Positions 16,767 through 25,611 of a stretch of DNA of 45,720 nt are shown one piece after another. Positions within the stretch are counted from its first letter, which is position 1. Each line of letters opens with the position of its first letter. The translations under genes were made by a program, and so were the position numbers. The notes beneath the pieces were generated by a model. That model did no database searches, was not told where the DNA came from, and saw only the letters and a program-made list of their open reading frames with translations. The stretch comes from Rathayibacter rhapontici. Its GTDB lineage: Bacteria; Actinomycetota; Actinomycetes; Actinomycetales; Microbacteriaceae. The stretch is taken from NCBI RefSeq assembly GCF_001995175.1, contig NZ_MUKN01000032.1:1-45720 (forward strand). Reading direction: 5' to 3'.

Positions 16767-18007
16767 TCAGCGGACGCGGACGGAGAGGCAGGTCACGCAG
16801 CCCTCCAGCTTCTCGAACTCCGAGATGTCGACCGCGACGACGGTGTAGCCGAGCCCGCGGAGGAGCTCGGCGCTGCGGGGCGCCGACGCCGCCATCAGCA
16901 GGGTGTCGTCGTCGAGCACGAGACGTGCGCGCCGGGCTCCTCCGGCATGGGAAGGAAGGAGGGGAAGAGCCGCGGCTCGTCGACGACCGGTTCCCAGCCG
17001 ATGACGGTGCCGTCCGGGAGCGCCGTGACCGCGCTCTTGAGGTGCAGCGCCTTCGTGAGCGGCACCGCGACCACCGTCCAGCCCAGCGGGCGGAGGATCG
17101 AGCGCAGCGCCGCGACGCCCTCGGCGTTCGTCCGACCGCCGCGGCCCACGTAGACGGTGCGGCCGATCTTCAGCACGTCGCCGCCGTCGAGGGTGGCGGG
17201 CGCCTCCAGGCGGTGCACGGTGAGGTCGAGGGCGCGCGCCGCCTCCTCGGCACCGGCGCTCTCGCCCCGGCGCGACTCGGCACCCGAGCGGGCGAGGACG
17301 GCGTGCGAGCCGAACACGACCACCGCGTCCTCGACGAAGACGGAATCGGGGTGGCCCGGCGCCGTGGCGGCCTGGACCGTCTCCCATCCGGCGGCCTCGA
17401 GGGCGTCGACGTACTCCTCCCACTGCGCCTCGGCCGCGACCTGGACGACGGGCACGCGCTCGAGGTGGGTGAGCTCTCCGTCGCCGAGGTCCGGTGTCGG
17501 CTGGCGGATGATCGCGATGCGGCGCGCGGGCGCCTCCCGCTCCTCCCGTCGCGGCGCCTGCGCCCGCAGGACCCGGCGACCGAGGGTCGCGGCGGCGAGG
17601 GTGAACGCCACCACGAAGAGGAGGTTCAGGCCGCCCAGCGTCGCCAGGATCGACATCCAGACGGTCCCGTCGATCGGGGCGCCGCTCGCGGACGCCTGCA
17701 CGAGCGTGCCGGACAGCCCCCCGACGACTCCCGCGAGCAGTCCCGCGAGCGCCGCGGTCCACCGGCGTGCGAGCAGTCCGGCGACGGCCAGGACCGCCAG
17801 CACCACGAAGGCCAGGACGGTCGAGAGCAGGAAGTAGGCGTTCACCTGCGCCAGCGACGAGGGCTGCAGCTGGTTGCCGACGAAGAACGCGAGCAGGTTC
17901 GCGCTGTGCGCCGCGACCGCCGTGGCCGCCGCCGCGGCGACCGCCGGCAGCACCCTCCGTCCGAGCGAGGGGGCGGTCGAGGAGGCGGGTGTCGAGTCGG
18001 TAGGCAT
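16767..18007 (-). pseudogene. Four-TM domain fused to a dimethylarginine dimethylaminohydrolase (DDAH)-like domain, frameshifted near 16924
   Basis: Residues ~1-145 contain four hydrophobic helices (~17-42, 55-80, 84-105, 113-142). After an Arg/Glu-rich linker, a DDAH-like domain runs from ~162 to the end. It shows the family N-terminus (RIAIIRQPTPDLGDGELTHL), DSVFVEDAVVVFG, the catalytic His in LHLKSAV (~322) and a C-terminal Cys in EGCVTCLSV. DDAH hydrolyses methylated arginines to citrulline and methylamines; relatives include arginine deiminases, so the substrate is uncertain. After GAHV the frame breaks. One missing C at GTCTCGTG (~16924) would restore LVLDDDTLLMAASAP and a ~413-residue protein. 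ATG 18007 follows TAGGGT by 6 nt. DDAHs are normally soluble, so the membrane fusion is unusual. Confidence 0.8.
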
Positions 18008-18013
18008 CCGCCG

Positions 18014-18019
18014 ACCCTA
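18014..18019 (-). promoter_or_regulatory. Putative -10 of a leaderless promoter for the DDAH-like gene
   Basis: On the minus strand TAGGGT lies 6 nt before the ATG at 18007, with no Shine-Dalgarno. Confidence 0.4.
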
Positions 18020-18285
18020 CGCGGTCTCCTCCACTCCTCCCCGACCGCCCCCTCGCCCCCTCTCAGCCACGCCGACGCGACTCGCAGCACCGTCCCCCGT
18101 CTCCCCCACGAAGCACCGCCGTGCCCGCACCTCCCGACCGGCCGCTCACCGGGCCCCATCCCCTGCCCGAGCACCGGATCACGACCACTCGCTCCCGCCC
18201 CCGACCCGACTCGGAACGCCCTCCACCCACCGCCCGGACCGCGACCACTCCGGGCTCCCGACAGCAACGCCGGCCGCCCACAGGA

Positions 18286-18461
18286 CTCGACGCCCGCAGG
18301 CCGAGTACATGTCACGTCGACGCCCGCAGGGCGAGCACACGACAACTCGACGCCCGCAGGGCGAGGACACGACAACTCGACGCCCGCAGGGCGAGGCACC
18401 CCCGACGTCCCGGTAGGCCCCGACCGCGGTGATCCCGACAAGTCGATGCCCGAAGGGCGAG
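18286..18461. repeat. 30-bp-period tandem repeat with hairpin cores
   Basis: The 20-bp unit CTCGACGCCCGCAGGGCGAG occurs at 18286-18305 (one mismatch), 18316-18335 (first base differs), 18346-18365 and 18376-18395. The period is exactly 30 bp, with 10-bp spacers resembling CACACGACAA. A fifth, diverged copy is at 18442-18461. Each unit has a GCCC-GCA-GGGC hairpin core. The period is a multiple of three, but neither strand gives a recognisable protein. Confidence 0.8.
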
Positions 18462-18573
18462 CCCACTCAGCGGGAATCGCGTGCCAGCGATTCACGCGGC
18501 GGGCGACGCACCCCGCTCCCTGGAACGCACCCCGTCGCGAACCCGACCGCGCCACGCCGCGCGAGGAGCGGCG

Positions 18574-18611
18574 TGGAAGAAAACACCCACTGAGCGCGAA
18601 GCGCTCAGTGG
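18574..18611 (-). terminator. Intrinsic terminator of purH
   Basis: CCACTGAGCGC (18587-18597) and GCGCTCAGTGG (18601-18611) form a perfect 11-bp stem with a 3-nt loop. On the minus strand the stem is followed by GTGTTTTCTT, a real T-rich tract. The purH stop codon (18605-18607) lies inside the stem. Confidence 0.85.
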
Positions 18612-20208
18612 AAGAAGTGCCGCTCCCCCGTCGTGTACATCGTGATCCCGGCGCGCTTCGCCGCGTCGATGACCTCGGCGTCGCGCACGGATCCGCCGGG
18701 CTGGACCACGGCCTTCACTCCGGCGGCGAGGAGGACCTCGAGGCCGTCGGCGAAGGGGAAGAACGCGTCGGAGGCGGCGACGGAGCCGGGGGCGCGGTCG
18801 CCGGCGCGGGTGACCGCGAGGTGGCAGGAGTCGACGCGGTTGACCTGGCCCATGCCGACGCCGACGGAGGCGCCGCCCTTGGCGAGGAGGATCGCGTTGG
18901 ACTTCACGGCGCGGCAGCCTTCCAGGCGAACTCGAGGTCGAGGAGCGTGTCGGCGTCGGCGGCCTCGCCGGCGACGAGCTCCCAGCCGGAGCTGACCTCG
19001 CCGGGTCCGCCGGTGAAGCGGTCGGGCTCCTGGATCAGGACGCCGCCCGAGATCTGCTTGAACTCGGTCTCGACGGGGGCGTAGAAGGACGGCAGCTGCA
19101 GCAGCCGCAGGTTCTTCTTCGTCTTCAGCACCTCGAGGGCTTCGGGCTCGAAGGCGGGGGCGACCAGCACCTCGGTGAAGATCTCCTTGACCGTCTCGGC
19201 CATGGCGAGGGTGACAGGCCGGTTCGCGGCGATGACGCCTCCGAAGGCCGACACCGGGTCGCACTCGTGGGCGCGGCGGTGCGCGGAGGCGATGGGGTCC
19301 AGGGCCTTCGTGCTCGCGATCGCGATGCCGCAGGGGTTCGCGTGCTTGATGATCGCGACAGCGGGGAGGACGAAGTCGTAGGCGGCGCGGACGGCCGCGT
19401 CGGCGTCGACGAAGTTGTTGTACGACATCTCCTTGCCGTGCAGCTGCTCGGCCTGGGCGATGCCGGTGCCGTCGGGCGAGACGTAGAGAGCGGCCTTCTG
19501 GTGCGAGTTCTCGCCGTAGCGGAGGACCTGCTTCAGGGTGCCGCGGATCTCGACGGCGCCGCCGAAGCCGGAGCCGTCGCCCTCCTGCCCGGCGAACCAG
19601 GCGGCGACGGCGGAGTCGTACGAGGCGGTGTGCGCGAAGGCGCGGGCCGCGAGGGTGCGGCGGGCGGCGAGGGTGGTGCCGCCGTCGGCGAGGGCGGCGA
19701 TCACTCCGGAGTAGTCGGCCGGGTCGACGACGATCGCGACGTTCGCGTGGTTCTTGGCCGAGGCGCGGACGAGCGCCGGGCCGCCGATGTCGATGTTCTC
19801 GACGACGGTCGCGGGGTCCGCTCCGCCGGCGACCGTCTCGCGGAACGGGTACAGGTTGACGACGACGAGCTCGAACGCGGCGATGTCGAGCTGCTCGAGC
19901 TGCTCGCGGTGCGAGGCGAGGCGGACATCGGCGAGGATCCCGGCGTGCACGGCGGGGTGCAGCGTCTTCACGCGGCCGTCGAGCGACTCCGGGAAGCCGG
20001 TGACCGAGGAGACGTCGGTCACGTCGTGGCCCGCGTCGCGGATCGTGGCGGCCGTCGATCCGGTCGAGACGAGCTCGACACCGGAGGCGGCGAGCGCCGC
20101 CGCGAGCTCGAGGAGCCCGGTCTTGTCGCTGACCGAGATCAGTGCTCGGCGGACGGGGACGACGTCGCGGTCGTCGTAGCTGCTGGGGTCGTGGGCGGTG
20201 ATGCTCAT
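18605..20208 (-). pseudogene. purH: AICAR transformylase/IMP cyclohydrolase PurH, frameshifted near 18917
   Basis: PurH catalyses the last two steps of IMP synthesis: formyl transfer to AICAR, then ring closure. From ATG 20208, the cyclohydrolase (MGS-like) domain runs to about residue 150 ([40 protein letters not shown]). The transformylase domain follows, with [20 protein letters not shown] and IIKHANPCG. After LEFAWKA the frame stops early. The missing end ([34 protein letters not shown]) lies in the next frame. Adding one C (GGCTGCC to GGCCTGCC) gives ~534 residues, the normal size. ATG 20208 overlaps the purN stop. Since purH is needed for de novo purines, an assembly error is likelier than a true null. 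Confidence 0.93.
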
Positions 20209-20798
20209 GCTCGGGCGAGCTCCTCGAGATCGACGGTTCCGTGGGCGATGTCGAGCACCGTCTGCACCAGCAGGCGTCGCTCGATGGTCTTGATGCGCTC
20301 GTGCAGAGCGTGCTCGCTCTCGCCGGGGAGCACGGCGAGGCTCTCCTGGGCGATCACGGGGCCGGTGTCGACGCCGGTGTCGATCACGTGCACGGTGACC
20401 CCGGTCTCGGTCGCGCCGGCCGCGAGCGCGTCGCGGACGGCGTGGGCGCCGGGGAACAGCGGGAGCAGGGCGGGGTGGGTGTTGATCATCCGGGGGCTGA
20501 GGGCGTCGACGACGACGGGAGGGAGGATCCGCATGAATCCCGCGCACACCACCAGGTCCGGCTCCCACTCGCGGATGCTCGCGAGCAGCTCCTCGCCCCA
20601 CGCGTCACGGGAGGCGAAGGAGTGCGGGGTGACGGTGAAGGACGGGACGTCGAACGCCTCGGCGTGCCGCAGCCCCTCGGCGTCGGTGTCGCTGCCGACG
20701 GCGACCACGCGCGCCGGGAAGCGGTCGTCCCGGGACGCCTCCAGGAGGGCGCGGAGGTTGGAACCGCCGCCGGAGATCAGTACGACGAGCTTCAGCAC
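20205..20798 (-). CDS. purN: Phosphoribosylglycinamide formyltransferase 1 PurN
   Basis: The enzyme transfers the formyl group of 10-formyl-THF to GAR, the third step of IMP synthesis. The 197-residue length is typical. The catalytic triad falls at the same numbers as in the E. coli enzyme: Asn106 and His108 in [10 protein letters not shown], and Asp144 in [10 protein letters not shown]. The phosphate-binding loop is [12 protein letters not shown] at residues 8-19. The GTG start at 20798 lies 6 nt after a TAGACT hexamer, suggesting a leaderless transcript. Its TGA overlaps the purH ATG (ATGA), so purN-purH are translationally coupled. The perM-like gene lies just upstream on the same strand. 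Confidence 0.96.
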   Translation of the reverse strand: MLKLVVLISGGGSNLRALLEASRDDRFPARVVAVGSDTDAEGLRHAEAFDVPSFTVTPHSFASRDAWGEELLASIREWEPDLVVCAGFMRILPPVVVDALSPRMINTHPALLPLFPGAHAVRDALAAGATETGVTVHVIDTGVDTGPVIAQESLAVLPGESEHALHERIKTIERRLLVQTVLDIAHGTVDLEELARA

Positions 20799-20804
20799 TG
20801 CGCA

Positions 20805-20810
20805 AGTCTA
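20805..20810 (-). promoter_or_regulatory. Putative -10 of a leaderless purN promoter
   Basis: TAGACT on the minus strand lies 6 nt before the GTG at 20798. Confidence 0.45.
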
Positions 20811-20840
20811 GGGGGAGGCCTCCGCCCGGGACCACCGCGC

Positions 20841-22055
20841 TCAGTCGCGCGAGGGCTTGCCCGCGGCGAGGCCGAGTCCGGCGGCGAGAGCGAGCTCGAG
20901 TGCGGCGATCGCGCCGACGACGAGTGGATCCGGACCCACCTCCGCGAGTCGCCCCGGGCCCGCGGAGCCCGCCGCCGCCCAGGCGAGCAGCCCGAGGACG
21001 ACGCCTCCGACCACTCCGGTGCCGGCCGCCGCGACGGCCCCCCAGCGCAGCAGCGGTCGACCGTCGAGCGCCTCGATCAGCGGGCGGCGGACGCGCCACC
21101 CCGCGAGGAACCCGGCGAGGATCGGGACGAGGAGTCCGAGGAACCCGAACGGCAGGTCTCCCTGCGGCAGGGCGCCGAGGAACGGGATCGACGGCACGGG
21201 ACCGAGCAGGGTCCCCGCGGGTCCGACCGACGAGCCCGCGCCGAGGGCGAAGCCCGGCCCGATCAGCCAGCTCGCCGCCCAGATCACGAGGTCGGGCACG
21301 AAGGCGAGCTGCCCGAGCGTCAGCACCAGGCCGCCGAGCGCCTCCGAGCCCAGGCCCTCGTAGAGCGCGACGACCGACGTGTACCCGACGACGAGGAGCA
21401 CGGCGACGAGTACCGCGGCCGCACCGACGACGCCGGCCGCCGCCAGCGCTCCCGCTCGCAGCGATGCGAGCACCAGCGGGAGTGCGGGATCCGGCAGCCG
21501 GGCCGCCGCGTCCGAGACGAGCTCGCCGAGGCGGTCCCTCTCGCCGCTGCGGGAGGAGTGCAGGACCGCGCCGATCGCGACGCCGAGGCCGAAGACGAGC
21601 GGCGGCAGCACCGTGCCCTGCACCGGGGCGATCGTCGCGGCCTCGGTGGCGGAGCCCAGCGTCACCAGGAAGGCGATCGCGAGGTAGGTCGCGATCGCCA
21701 CCGTGAATCCGATGAAGCGGAACGGCGACTCCTGCGCCCGCCGGCCGGTGCGGGCGCCGAGGAGGATCGCGAGCACGGCGAAGGCGAGGGGCGCGATCGT
21801 GACGGTGAAGGCGTCCGCCCCGCCCGGCAGCCCCAGAGCGAGAGCCGACTCGGGAGCGAGGCTCGCCCGCAGGTCGGCGCCGTGGCCCATCAGCCAGGAG
21901 TCGGCCGCCAGGCGCCAGAACACGGCCCAGTCGACGGCCGTGTCGTACTGCACGGCCCACAGCACGGTGAGCGGGACGAGCGGGATCGCGATTCCGAGGA
22001 GAGCCGAGAGCGCGGCGTCGAAGGCGGCGAGGAGGGCGACGGTGATCCGGTTCAT
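20841..22055 (-). CDS. DUF6350 / PerM-like integral membrane protein
   Basis: A 404-residue, very hydrophobic protein with about ten predicted TM helices (for example VALLAAFDAALSALLGIAIP; ATYLAIAFLVTLGSATEAA; LVLTLGQLAFVPDLVIWAAS; GWRVRRPLIEAL as a basic cytoplasmic loop). The segment LAFVPDLVIWAASWLIGPGF, with the nearby GSSVGPAG, is typical of the actinobacterial DUF6350 family. The mycobacterial member PerM is linked to cell division and persistence, and likewise lies beside purN-purH and close to sucCD. Family assignment rests on this pattern and the synteny. TAGGCT sits 10 nt ahead of ATG 22055. The 183 bp upstream hold nothing I can identify. Confidence 0.8.
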   Translation of the reverse strand: MNRITVALLAAFDAALSALLGIAIPLVPLTVLWAVQYDTAVDWAVFWRLAADSWLMGHGADLRASLAPESALALGLPGGADAFTVTIAPLAFAVLAILLGARTGRRAQESPFRFIGFTVAIATYLAIAFLVTLGSATEAATIAPVQGTVLPPLVFGLGVAIGAVLHSSRSGERDRLGELVSDAAARLPDPALPLVLASLRAGALAAAGVVGAAAVLVAVLLVVGYTSVVALYEGLGSEALGGLVLTLGQLAFVPDLVIWAASWLIGPGFALGAGSSVGPAGTLLGPVPSIPFLGALPQGDLPFGFLGLLVPILAGFLAGWRVRRPLIEALDGRPLLRWGAVAAAGTGVVGGVVLGLLAWAAAGSAGPGRLAEVGPDPLVVGAIAALELALAAGLGLAAGKPSRD

Positions 22056-22238
22056 AGGCGCGACGAGCCTACCGGCGGGTCGGGGTCCGGCTGCGGCGCC
22101 GCGCGCGTCCCCACGCCCTCGGGCCCGGTCGATGCGATGCCGCGCGCTCCGGTCGCCCGGCTCGGAGGATCTGCGGCTGCTGGTCCTGCTGCTGCAGCGC
22201 CCGGAGCGCGGCCGGCGCGATCGACGGCGTCCCGCCGG

Positions 22239-23297
22239 CTAGCGCTCGGGGGCCCAGCCCAGCTCGGGCGCGATCCGCTCGGCCACGGTTCGCAGGATCC
22301 GGCGGTGCGACTCCACGCCGCCCACCGCCGGGAGAGTCACCGTCAGCGCGTCCGCCTCCGCGAGGGCCGGATCGGCGGCGAGCGACGCGACGATCTCCTC
22401 CGGCGAGCCGACGTGCAGCGGGCTGAAGCGCATGGGGGCCGCGATGATCGAGCGGTCGGCGGTGCGCGGAGTGCCGTCGTCGTTCATCCGCGCGAGGTAG
22501 CCGTCGATGAAGGGGCGGTGCGCGCGCTCGTCGGCGTCGTCCAGGAGGGGCAGGACGATGCGCCCGGCGGTGACCCTCGACGTCCGCTCCGGATGCGCGG
22601 CGCGGAACGCCTCCCGGTAGGCGCGGATCTGCACCGCCTGCTGCTCGGCGAACGGCAGTCCAGTCTCCTCGGTGTTGAGGGTCGAGACCTGCAGGTGCAT
22701 GCCCTGCTCGCCGGCGCGCACCGCGGAGGAGACCGTGCCGGCGCCGTACCAGATCCGGTCGGCGAGTCCCGGGGCGTGCGGATGCTGGATCAGCGGATCG
22801 CCGACCGGTACCGACATCAGCGCCGACTCCGCGATCCCGAGCACCTCGCCGGACAGGGCCTCCCGCAGCCGACGGATCCGCTCCTGCGCCTCGGCGCGGA
22901 ACTCGCCCTCGCCCTGTCCGAAGACGCCGTCGAAGACCGACGCGAGGTGCGCGAATCCGCTGCTGACACCCAGGTCGAGACGGCCGCCCGACAGGAGGTC
23001 GACGGTCGCGGCGTCCTCGGCGAGGCGGATCGGCGCCTCGTACCGTGCGCCGATGACGGCGGTGCCCAGGCGGAGGCGCCGCGTGCGCTGCGAGGCGGCC
23101 GCGAAGAAGGTCATCGGAGAGGCCAGGAAGCGCTCGAAGTGGCGCACCCGCACCCAGCCGGTGCCGTAGCCGAGCTCCTCGGCGAGCTCGAAGAGGGCGA
23201 GCCCGTCCTCGAGGCTGCGCGCGGCGTCGCCCGGCTTCTCGGGCCCCTCCGGGTACGGGACGAAGGTGAGGAAGTCGAGGCCGGGTCTGCGGGTCAC
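22239..23297 (-). CDS. LLM-class flavin/F420-dependent oxidoreductase
   Basis: A 352-residue luciferase-like TIM-barrel oxidoreductase of normal length. Recognisable elements are the N-terminal strand GLDFLTFVPYPEGPEK, the helix ELAEELGYGTGWVRVRHFER, the core RLRLGTAVIGARYEAPIRLA and the cofactor-proximal DLLSGGRLDLGVSSGF. Near the C-terminus, LHVGSPEEIVASL is the common element before the last barrel helix. Whether it uses FMN or F420 cannot be settled. The GTG at 23297 follows TACCGT by 6 nt. It lies between perM-like and sucD; the mycobacterial cluster also has an LLM gene in this interval. It is separated from sucCD by the strong hairpin at 23322-23366. Confidence 0.9.
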   Translation of the reverse strand: MTRRPGLDFLTFVPYPEGPEKPGDAARSLEDGLALFELAEELGYGTGWVRVRHFERFLASPMTFFAAASQRTRRLRLGTAVIGARYEAPIRLAEDAATVDLLSGGRLDLGVSSGFAHLASVFDGVFGQGEGEFRAEAQERIRRLREALSGEVLGIAESALMSVPVGDPLIQHPHAPGLADRIWYGAGTVSSAVRAGEQGMHLQVSTLNTEETGLPFAEQQAVQIRAYREAFRAAHPERTSRVTAGRIVLPLLDDADERAHRPFIDGYLARMNDDGTPRTADRSIIAAPMRFSPLHVGSPEEIVASLAADPALAEADALTVTLPAVGGVESHRRILRTVAERIAPELGWAPER

Positions 23298-23303
23298 ACC
23301 GCG

Positions 23304-23309
23304 ACGGTA
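23304..23309 (-). promoter_or_regulatory. Putative -10 of a leaderless promoter for the LLM gene
   Basis: TACCGT on the minus strand lies 6 nt before the GTG at 23297. Confidence 0.4.
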
Positions 23310-23321
23310 CTCCGGAACGCG

Positions 23322-23366
23322 CGAACGGGCGGGATCGCTGCCTGAGCAGTGGATCCCGCCCGTTCG
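23322..23366 (-). terminator. Strong hairpin after sucCD
   Basis: CGAACGGGCGGGATC (23322-23336) and GATCCCGCCCGTTCG (23352-23366) form a perfect 15-bp stem. The loop contains a further CTGC-CTGA-GCAG stem. It begins 16 nt after the sucD stop and separates the sucCD operon from the LLM gene. No T-run is visible. Confidence 0.8.
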
Positions 23367-23382
23367 GACGCGCCTGTGGAGG

Positions 23383-24270
23383 CTAGAGCGAGGCGTAGAC
23401 CTCGCGCAGCAGCGCGGCGGTCTCGGACGGCGTCTTGCCGACCTTCACGCCCGCGGCCTCGAGGGCCTCCTTCTTGGCCTGCGCGGTGCCCGCGGAGCCC
23501 GAGACGATCGCGCCGGCGTGGCCCATCGTCTTGCCCTCGGGAGCCGTGAAGCCCGCCACGTAGCCGACGACAGGCTTGGTGACGTTGGCCTTGATGAAGT
23601 CGGCCGCGCGCTCCTCGGCGTCGCCGCCGATCTCGCCGATCATCACGATCGCCTTGGTCTCGGGGTCGGCCTCGAACGCGGCGAGCGCATCGATGTGCGT
23701 CGTGCCGATGATCGGGTCGCCGCCGATGCCGATGGCGGTCGAGAAGCCGAGGTCCCGCAGCTCGTACATCATCTGGTAGGTCAGGGTGCCCGACTTCGAG
23801 ACGAGGCCGATGGGGCCCTTGCCCGTGATCGTCGCGGGGGTGATGCCCACGAGCGACTCGCCGGGCGTGATGATGCCGGGGCAGTTCGGGCCGATGATGC
23901 GGGTCTTGTTGCCCTTCTCCTGCGCGTACGCCCAGAACTCGGCCGAGTCCTGCACCGGGATGCCCTCGGTGATGACGACGAGGAGGCCGATCTCGGCGTC
24001 GATCGCCTCGATGACGGCGTCCTTCGAGAAGGCGGGTGGGACGAACGCGATGGAGACGTCGGCGCCGGTGGCCTCGATGGCCTCCTTGACGGTGCCGAAG
24101 ACGGGCAGCTCGACGTCGCCGTGGGTGACGGTCGTGCCGGCCTTGCGCGCGTTGACGCCGCCGACGATGTTGGTCCCGGCCTTCAGCATCAGCGCGGTGT
24201 GCTTGGTGCCCTCGCCGCCGGTGATGCCCTGGACGATGACCTTGGAGTCCTTGGTGAGGAAGATCGACAT
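23383..24270 (-). CDS. sucD: Succinyl-CoA ligase (ADP-forming) subunit alpha
   Basis: With SucC it interconverts succinyl-CoA and succinate with substrate-level phosphorylation in the TCA cycle. The 295-residue length is standard. The N-terminal CoA-binding Rossmann fold starts [20 protein letters not shown]. The phospho-accepting His lies at about 251 in [27 protein letters not shown] and [17 protein letters not shown] are further alpha-subunit signatures. ATG 24270 lies 34 nt after the sucC stop, so the two are one operon. The operon ends at the 15-bp-stem hairpin just downstream. Confidence 0.97.
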   Translation of the reverse strand: MSIFLTKDSKVIVQGITGGEGTKHTALMLKAGTNIVGGVNARKAGTTVTHGDVELPVFGTVKEAIEATGADVSIAFVPPAFSKDAVIEAIDAEIGLLVVITEGIPVQDSAEFWAYAQEKGNKTRIIGPNCPGIITPGESLVGITPATITGKGPIGLVSKSGTLTYQMMYELRDLGFSTAIGIGGDPIIGTTHIDALAAFEADPETKAIVMIGEIGGDAEERAADFIKANVTKPVVGYVAGFTAPEGKTMGHAGAIVSGSAGTAQAKKEALEAAGVKVGKTPSETAALLREVYASL

Positions 24271-24304
24271 GCTTGTTCTCTGATTCCTTGAGTCGTCGGG
24301 TCCG

Positions 24305-25468
24305 TTACGCGGCGGCGAGTTCGGCGGCCTTGTCGGCGCCCTCGTCCATGGTCGCGGCGAGCGTGATGAGCGGGTTGGCGGCGGCCTGCAGGATCGCGCG
24401 GCCCTCCTCCACCTTGTTGCCGTCCAGGCGGACGACGAGCGGCTTGGTCGCGGTGTCGCCGAGGATCTCGAGCGCCTGCAGGATGCCGTTGGCGACGGCG
24501 TCGCACGCGGTGATGCCGCCGAAGACGTTGACGAAGACGCTCTTGACCTGCTCGTCGCCGAGGATCACGTCGAGGCCGTTCGCCATGACCTGGGCGGACG
24601 CTCCGCCGCCGATGTCGAGGAAGTTGGCGGGCTTGACGCCGCCGTGGCGCTCGCCCGCGTAGGCGACCACGTCGAGGGTCGACATGACGAGTCCCGCGCC
24701 GTTGCCGATGATGCCGACCTCGCCGTCGAGCTTCACGTAGTTGAGGTCGTTCTCCTTGGCCTTCGCCTCGAGCGGGTCGGCGGCGTCCTTGTCCTCGAGC
24801 GCGGCGTGCTCGGGGTGGCGGAAGCCGGCGTTCTCGTCGAGCGAGACCTTGCCGTCGAGCGCGACGATGTCGCCCTCCTCGGTGAGGACGAGCGGGTTCA
24901 CCTCGACGAGGGTCGCGTCCTCGCCGGTGTAGACGTCGTACAGCTTCACGAGGACCGGGGCGACCTTGCCGATCAGCTCCTCGGGGAACTTCGCCGCGCG
25001 GGCGATCTCCTCGGCCTTGGCGAGGTCGATGCCCTGGCCGGCGACGACCTCGACGCGCGCGAGCGCCTCGGGGCGCTCGACGGCGAGCTGCTCGATCTCC
25101 ATCCCGCCCTCGTAGGAGGTGAGCGAGAGGTAGGAGCGGTTCGCCCGGTCCAGCAGCACCGAGAAGTAGAACTCCTGCGCGATGCGGGCGCCGCCGGCGA
25201 CCATGACGCGCTTGACGACGTGGCCCTTGATGTCGAGGCCGAGGATCGACTTCGCGGCCTCCTCGGCGTCGTCGGCGGTCTTGGCGACCTTGACTCCGCC
25301 GGCCTTGCCGCGTCCGCCGATCTTCACCTGCGCCTTGACGACGGTCACGCCGCCGAGCTTCTCGGCCGCGGCGCGCACCTCCTCGGGCGTGTCGGCGACG
25401 ATGCCGGGGAGCACGGGGACGCCGTACTTCTCGAACAGATCACGGGCCTGGTATTCGAAGAGATCCAC
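24305..25468 (-). CDS. sucC: Succinyl-CoA ligase (ADP-forming) subunit beta
   Basis: This is the nucleotide-binding subunit of succinyl-CoA synthetase, 387 residues. The N-terminal ATP-grasp domain (~1-205) starts [20 protein letters not shown] and includes [20 protein letters not shown]. The metal and nucleotide segment [20 protein letters not shown] follows. The C-terminal ligase domain shows [26 protein letters not shown] and [12 protein letters not shown]. Translation starts at GTG 25468. It is first in the sucC-sucD operon. The upstream gene is divergent, so the promoter lies in the ~143 bp between them. Confidence 0.97.
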   Translation of the reverse strand: MDLFEYQARDLFEKYGVPVLPGIVADTPEEVRAAAEKLGGVTVVKAQVKIGGRGKAGGVKVAKTADDAEEAAKSILGLDIKGHVVKRVMVAGGARIAQEFYFSVLLDRANRSYLSLTSYEGGMEIEQLAVERPEALARVEVVAGQGIDLAKAEEIARAAKFPEELIGKVAPVLVKLYDVYTGEDATLVEVNPLVLTEEGDIVALDGKVSLDENAGFRHPEHAALEDKDAADPLEAKAKENDLNYVKLDGEVGIIGNGAGLVMSTLDVVAYAGERHGGVKPANFLDIGGGASAQVMANGLDVILGDEQVKSVFVNVFGGITACDAVANGILQALEILGDTATKPLVVRLDGNKVEEGRAILQAAANPLITLAATMDEGADKAAELAAA

Positions 25469-25599
25469 GCTGCATTCCCATTCCGCGCCGAGCGCGCTTG
25501 CGTTTCGAGTCCGATGCGGCCCGTCTGCGCCGGAGTCTCGGCACAGTCCTGGGCCGCGACAACTCTACTCCGCACGCACGGAGCGCTTCCTTCGCCGCG

Positions 25600-25605
25600 T
25601 AGCGT
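25600..25605 (+). promoter_or_regulatory. Putative -10 of a leaderless promoter
   Basis: TAGCGT lies 6 nt before the ATG at 25612, with no Shine-Dalgarno. Confidence 0.4.
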
Positions 25606-25611
25606 GGTCGC

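Larger units (their letters stand above)
18008..18604. other. 597-bp spacer without a credible gene
   Basis: This is the largest stretch without a supported gene. It contains the putative -10 of the DDAH-like gene at its left end, a C-rich plus strand, the 30-bp-period repeats at 18286-18461, and the purH terminator at its right end. Several frames stay open across it, but they are rich in Arg, Pro, Gly and Ser and match no family I know. Confidence 0.6.

Noticed and set aside
18286..18395. A short CRISPR array
   Set aside because: The 20-bp repeats are too short, the 10-bp spacers are near-identical, and there are no cas genes nearby.
17842..18555. A possible minus-strand protein with a 10-residue repeat (PAGVELSC type) across the 18.0-18.6 kb spacer
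   Set aside because: The residue repeat is a by-product of the 30-bp DNA repeat. The frame overlaps the start of the DDAH-like gene, and its composition is unlike a folded protein.
20241..23345. A 1034-codon plus-strand frame opposite purN, the perM-like gene and the LLM gene
   Set aside because: It is a codon-bias shadow: it spans three well-supported genes, has repetitive Arg/Glu/Gly content and no recognisable fold.
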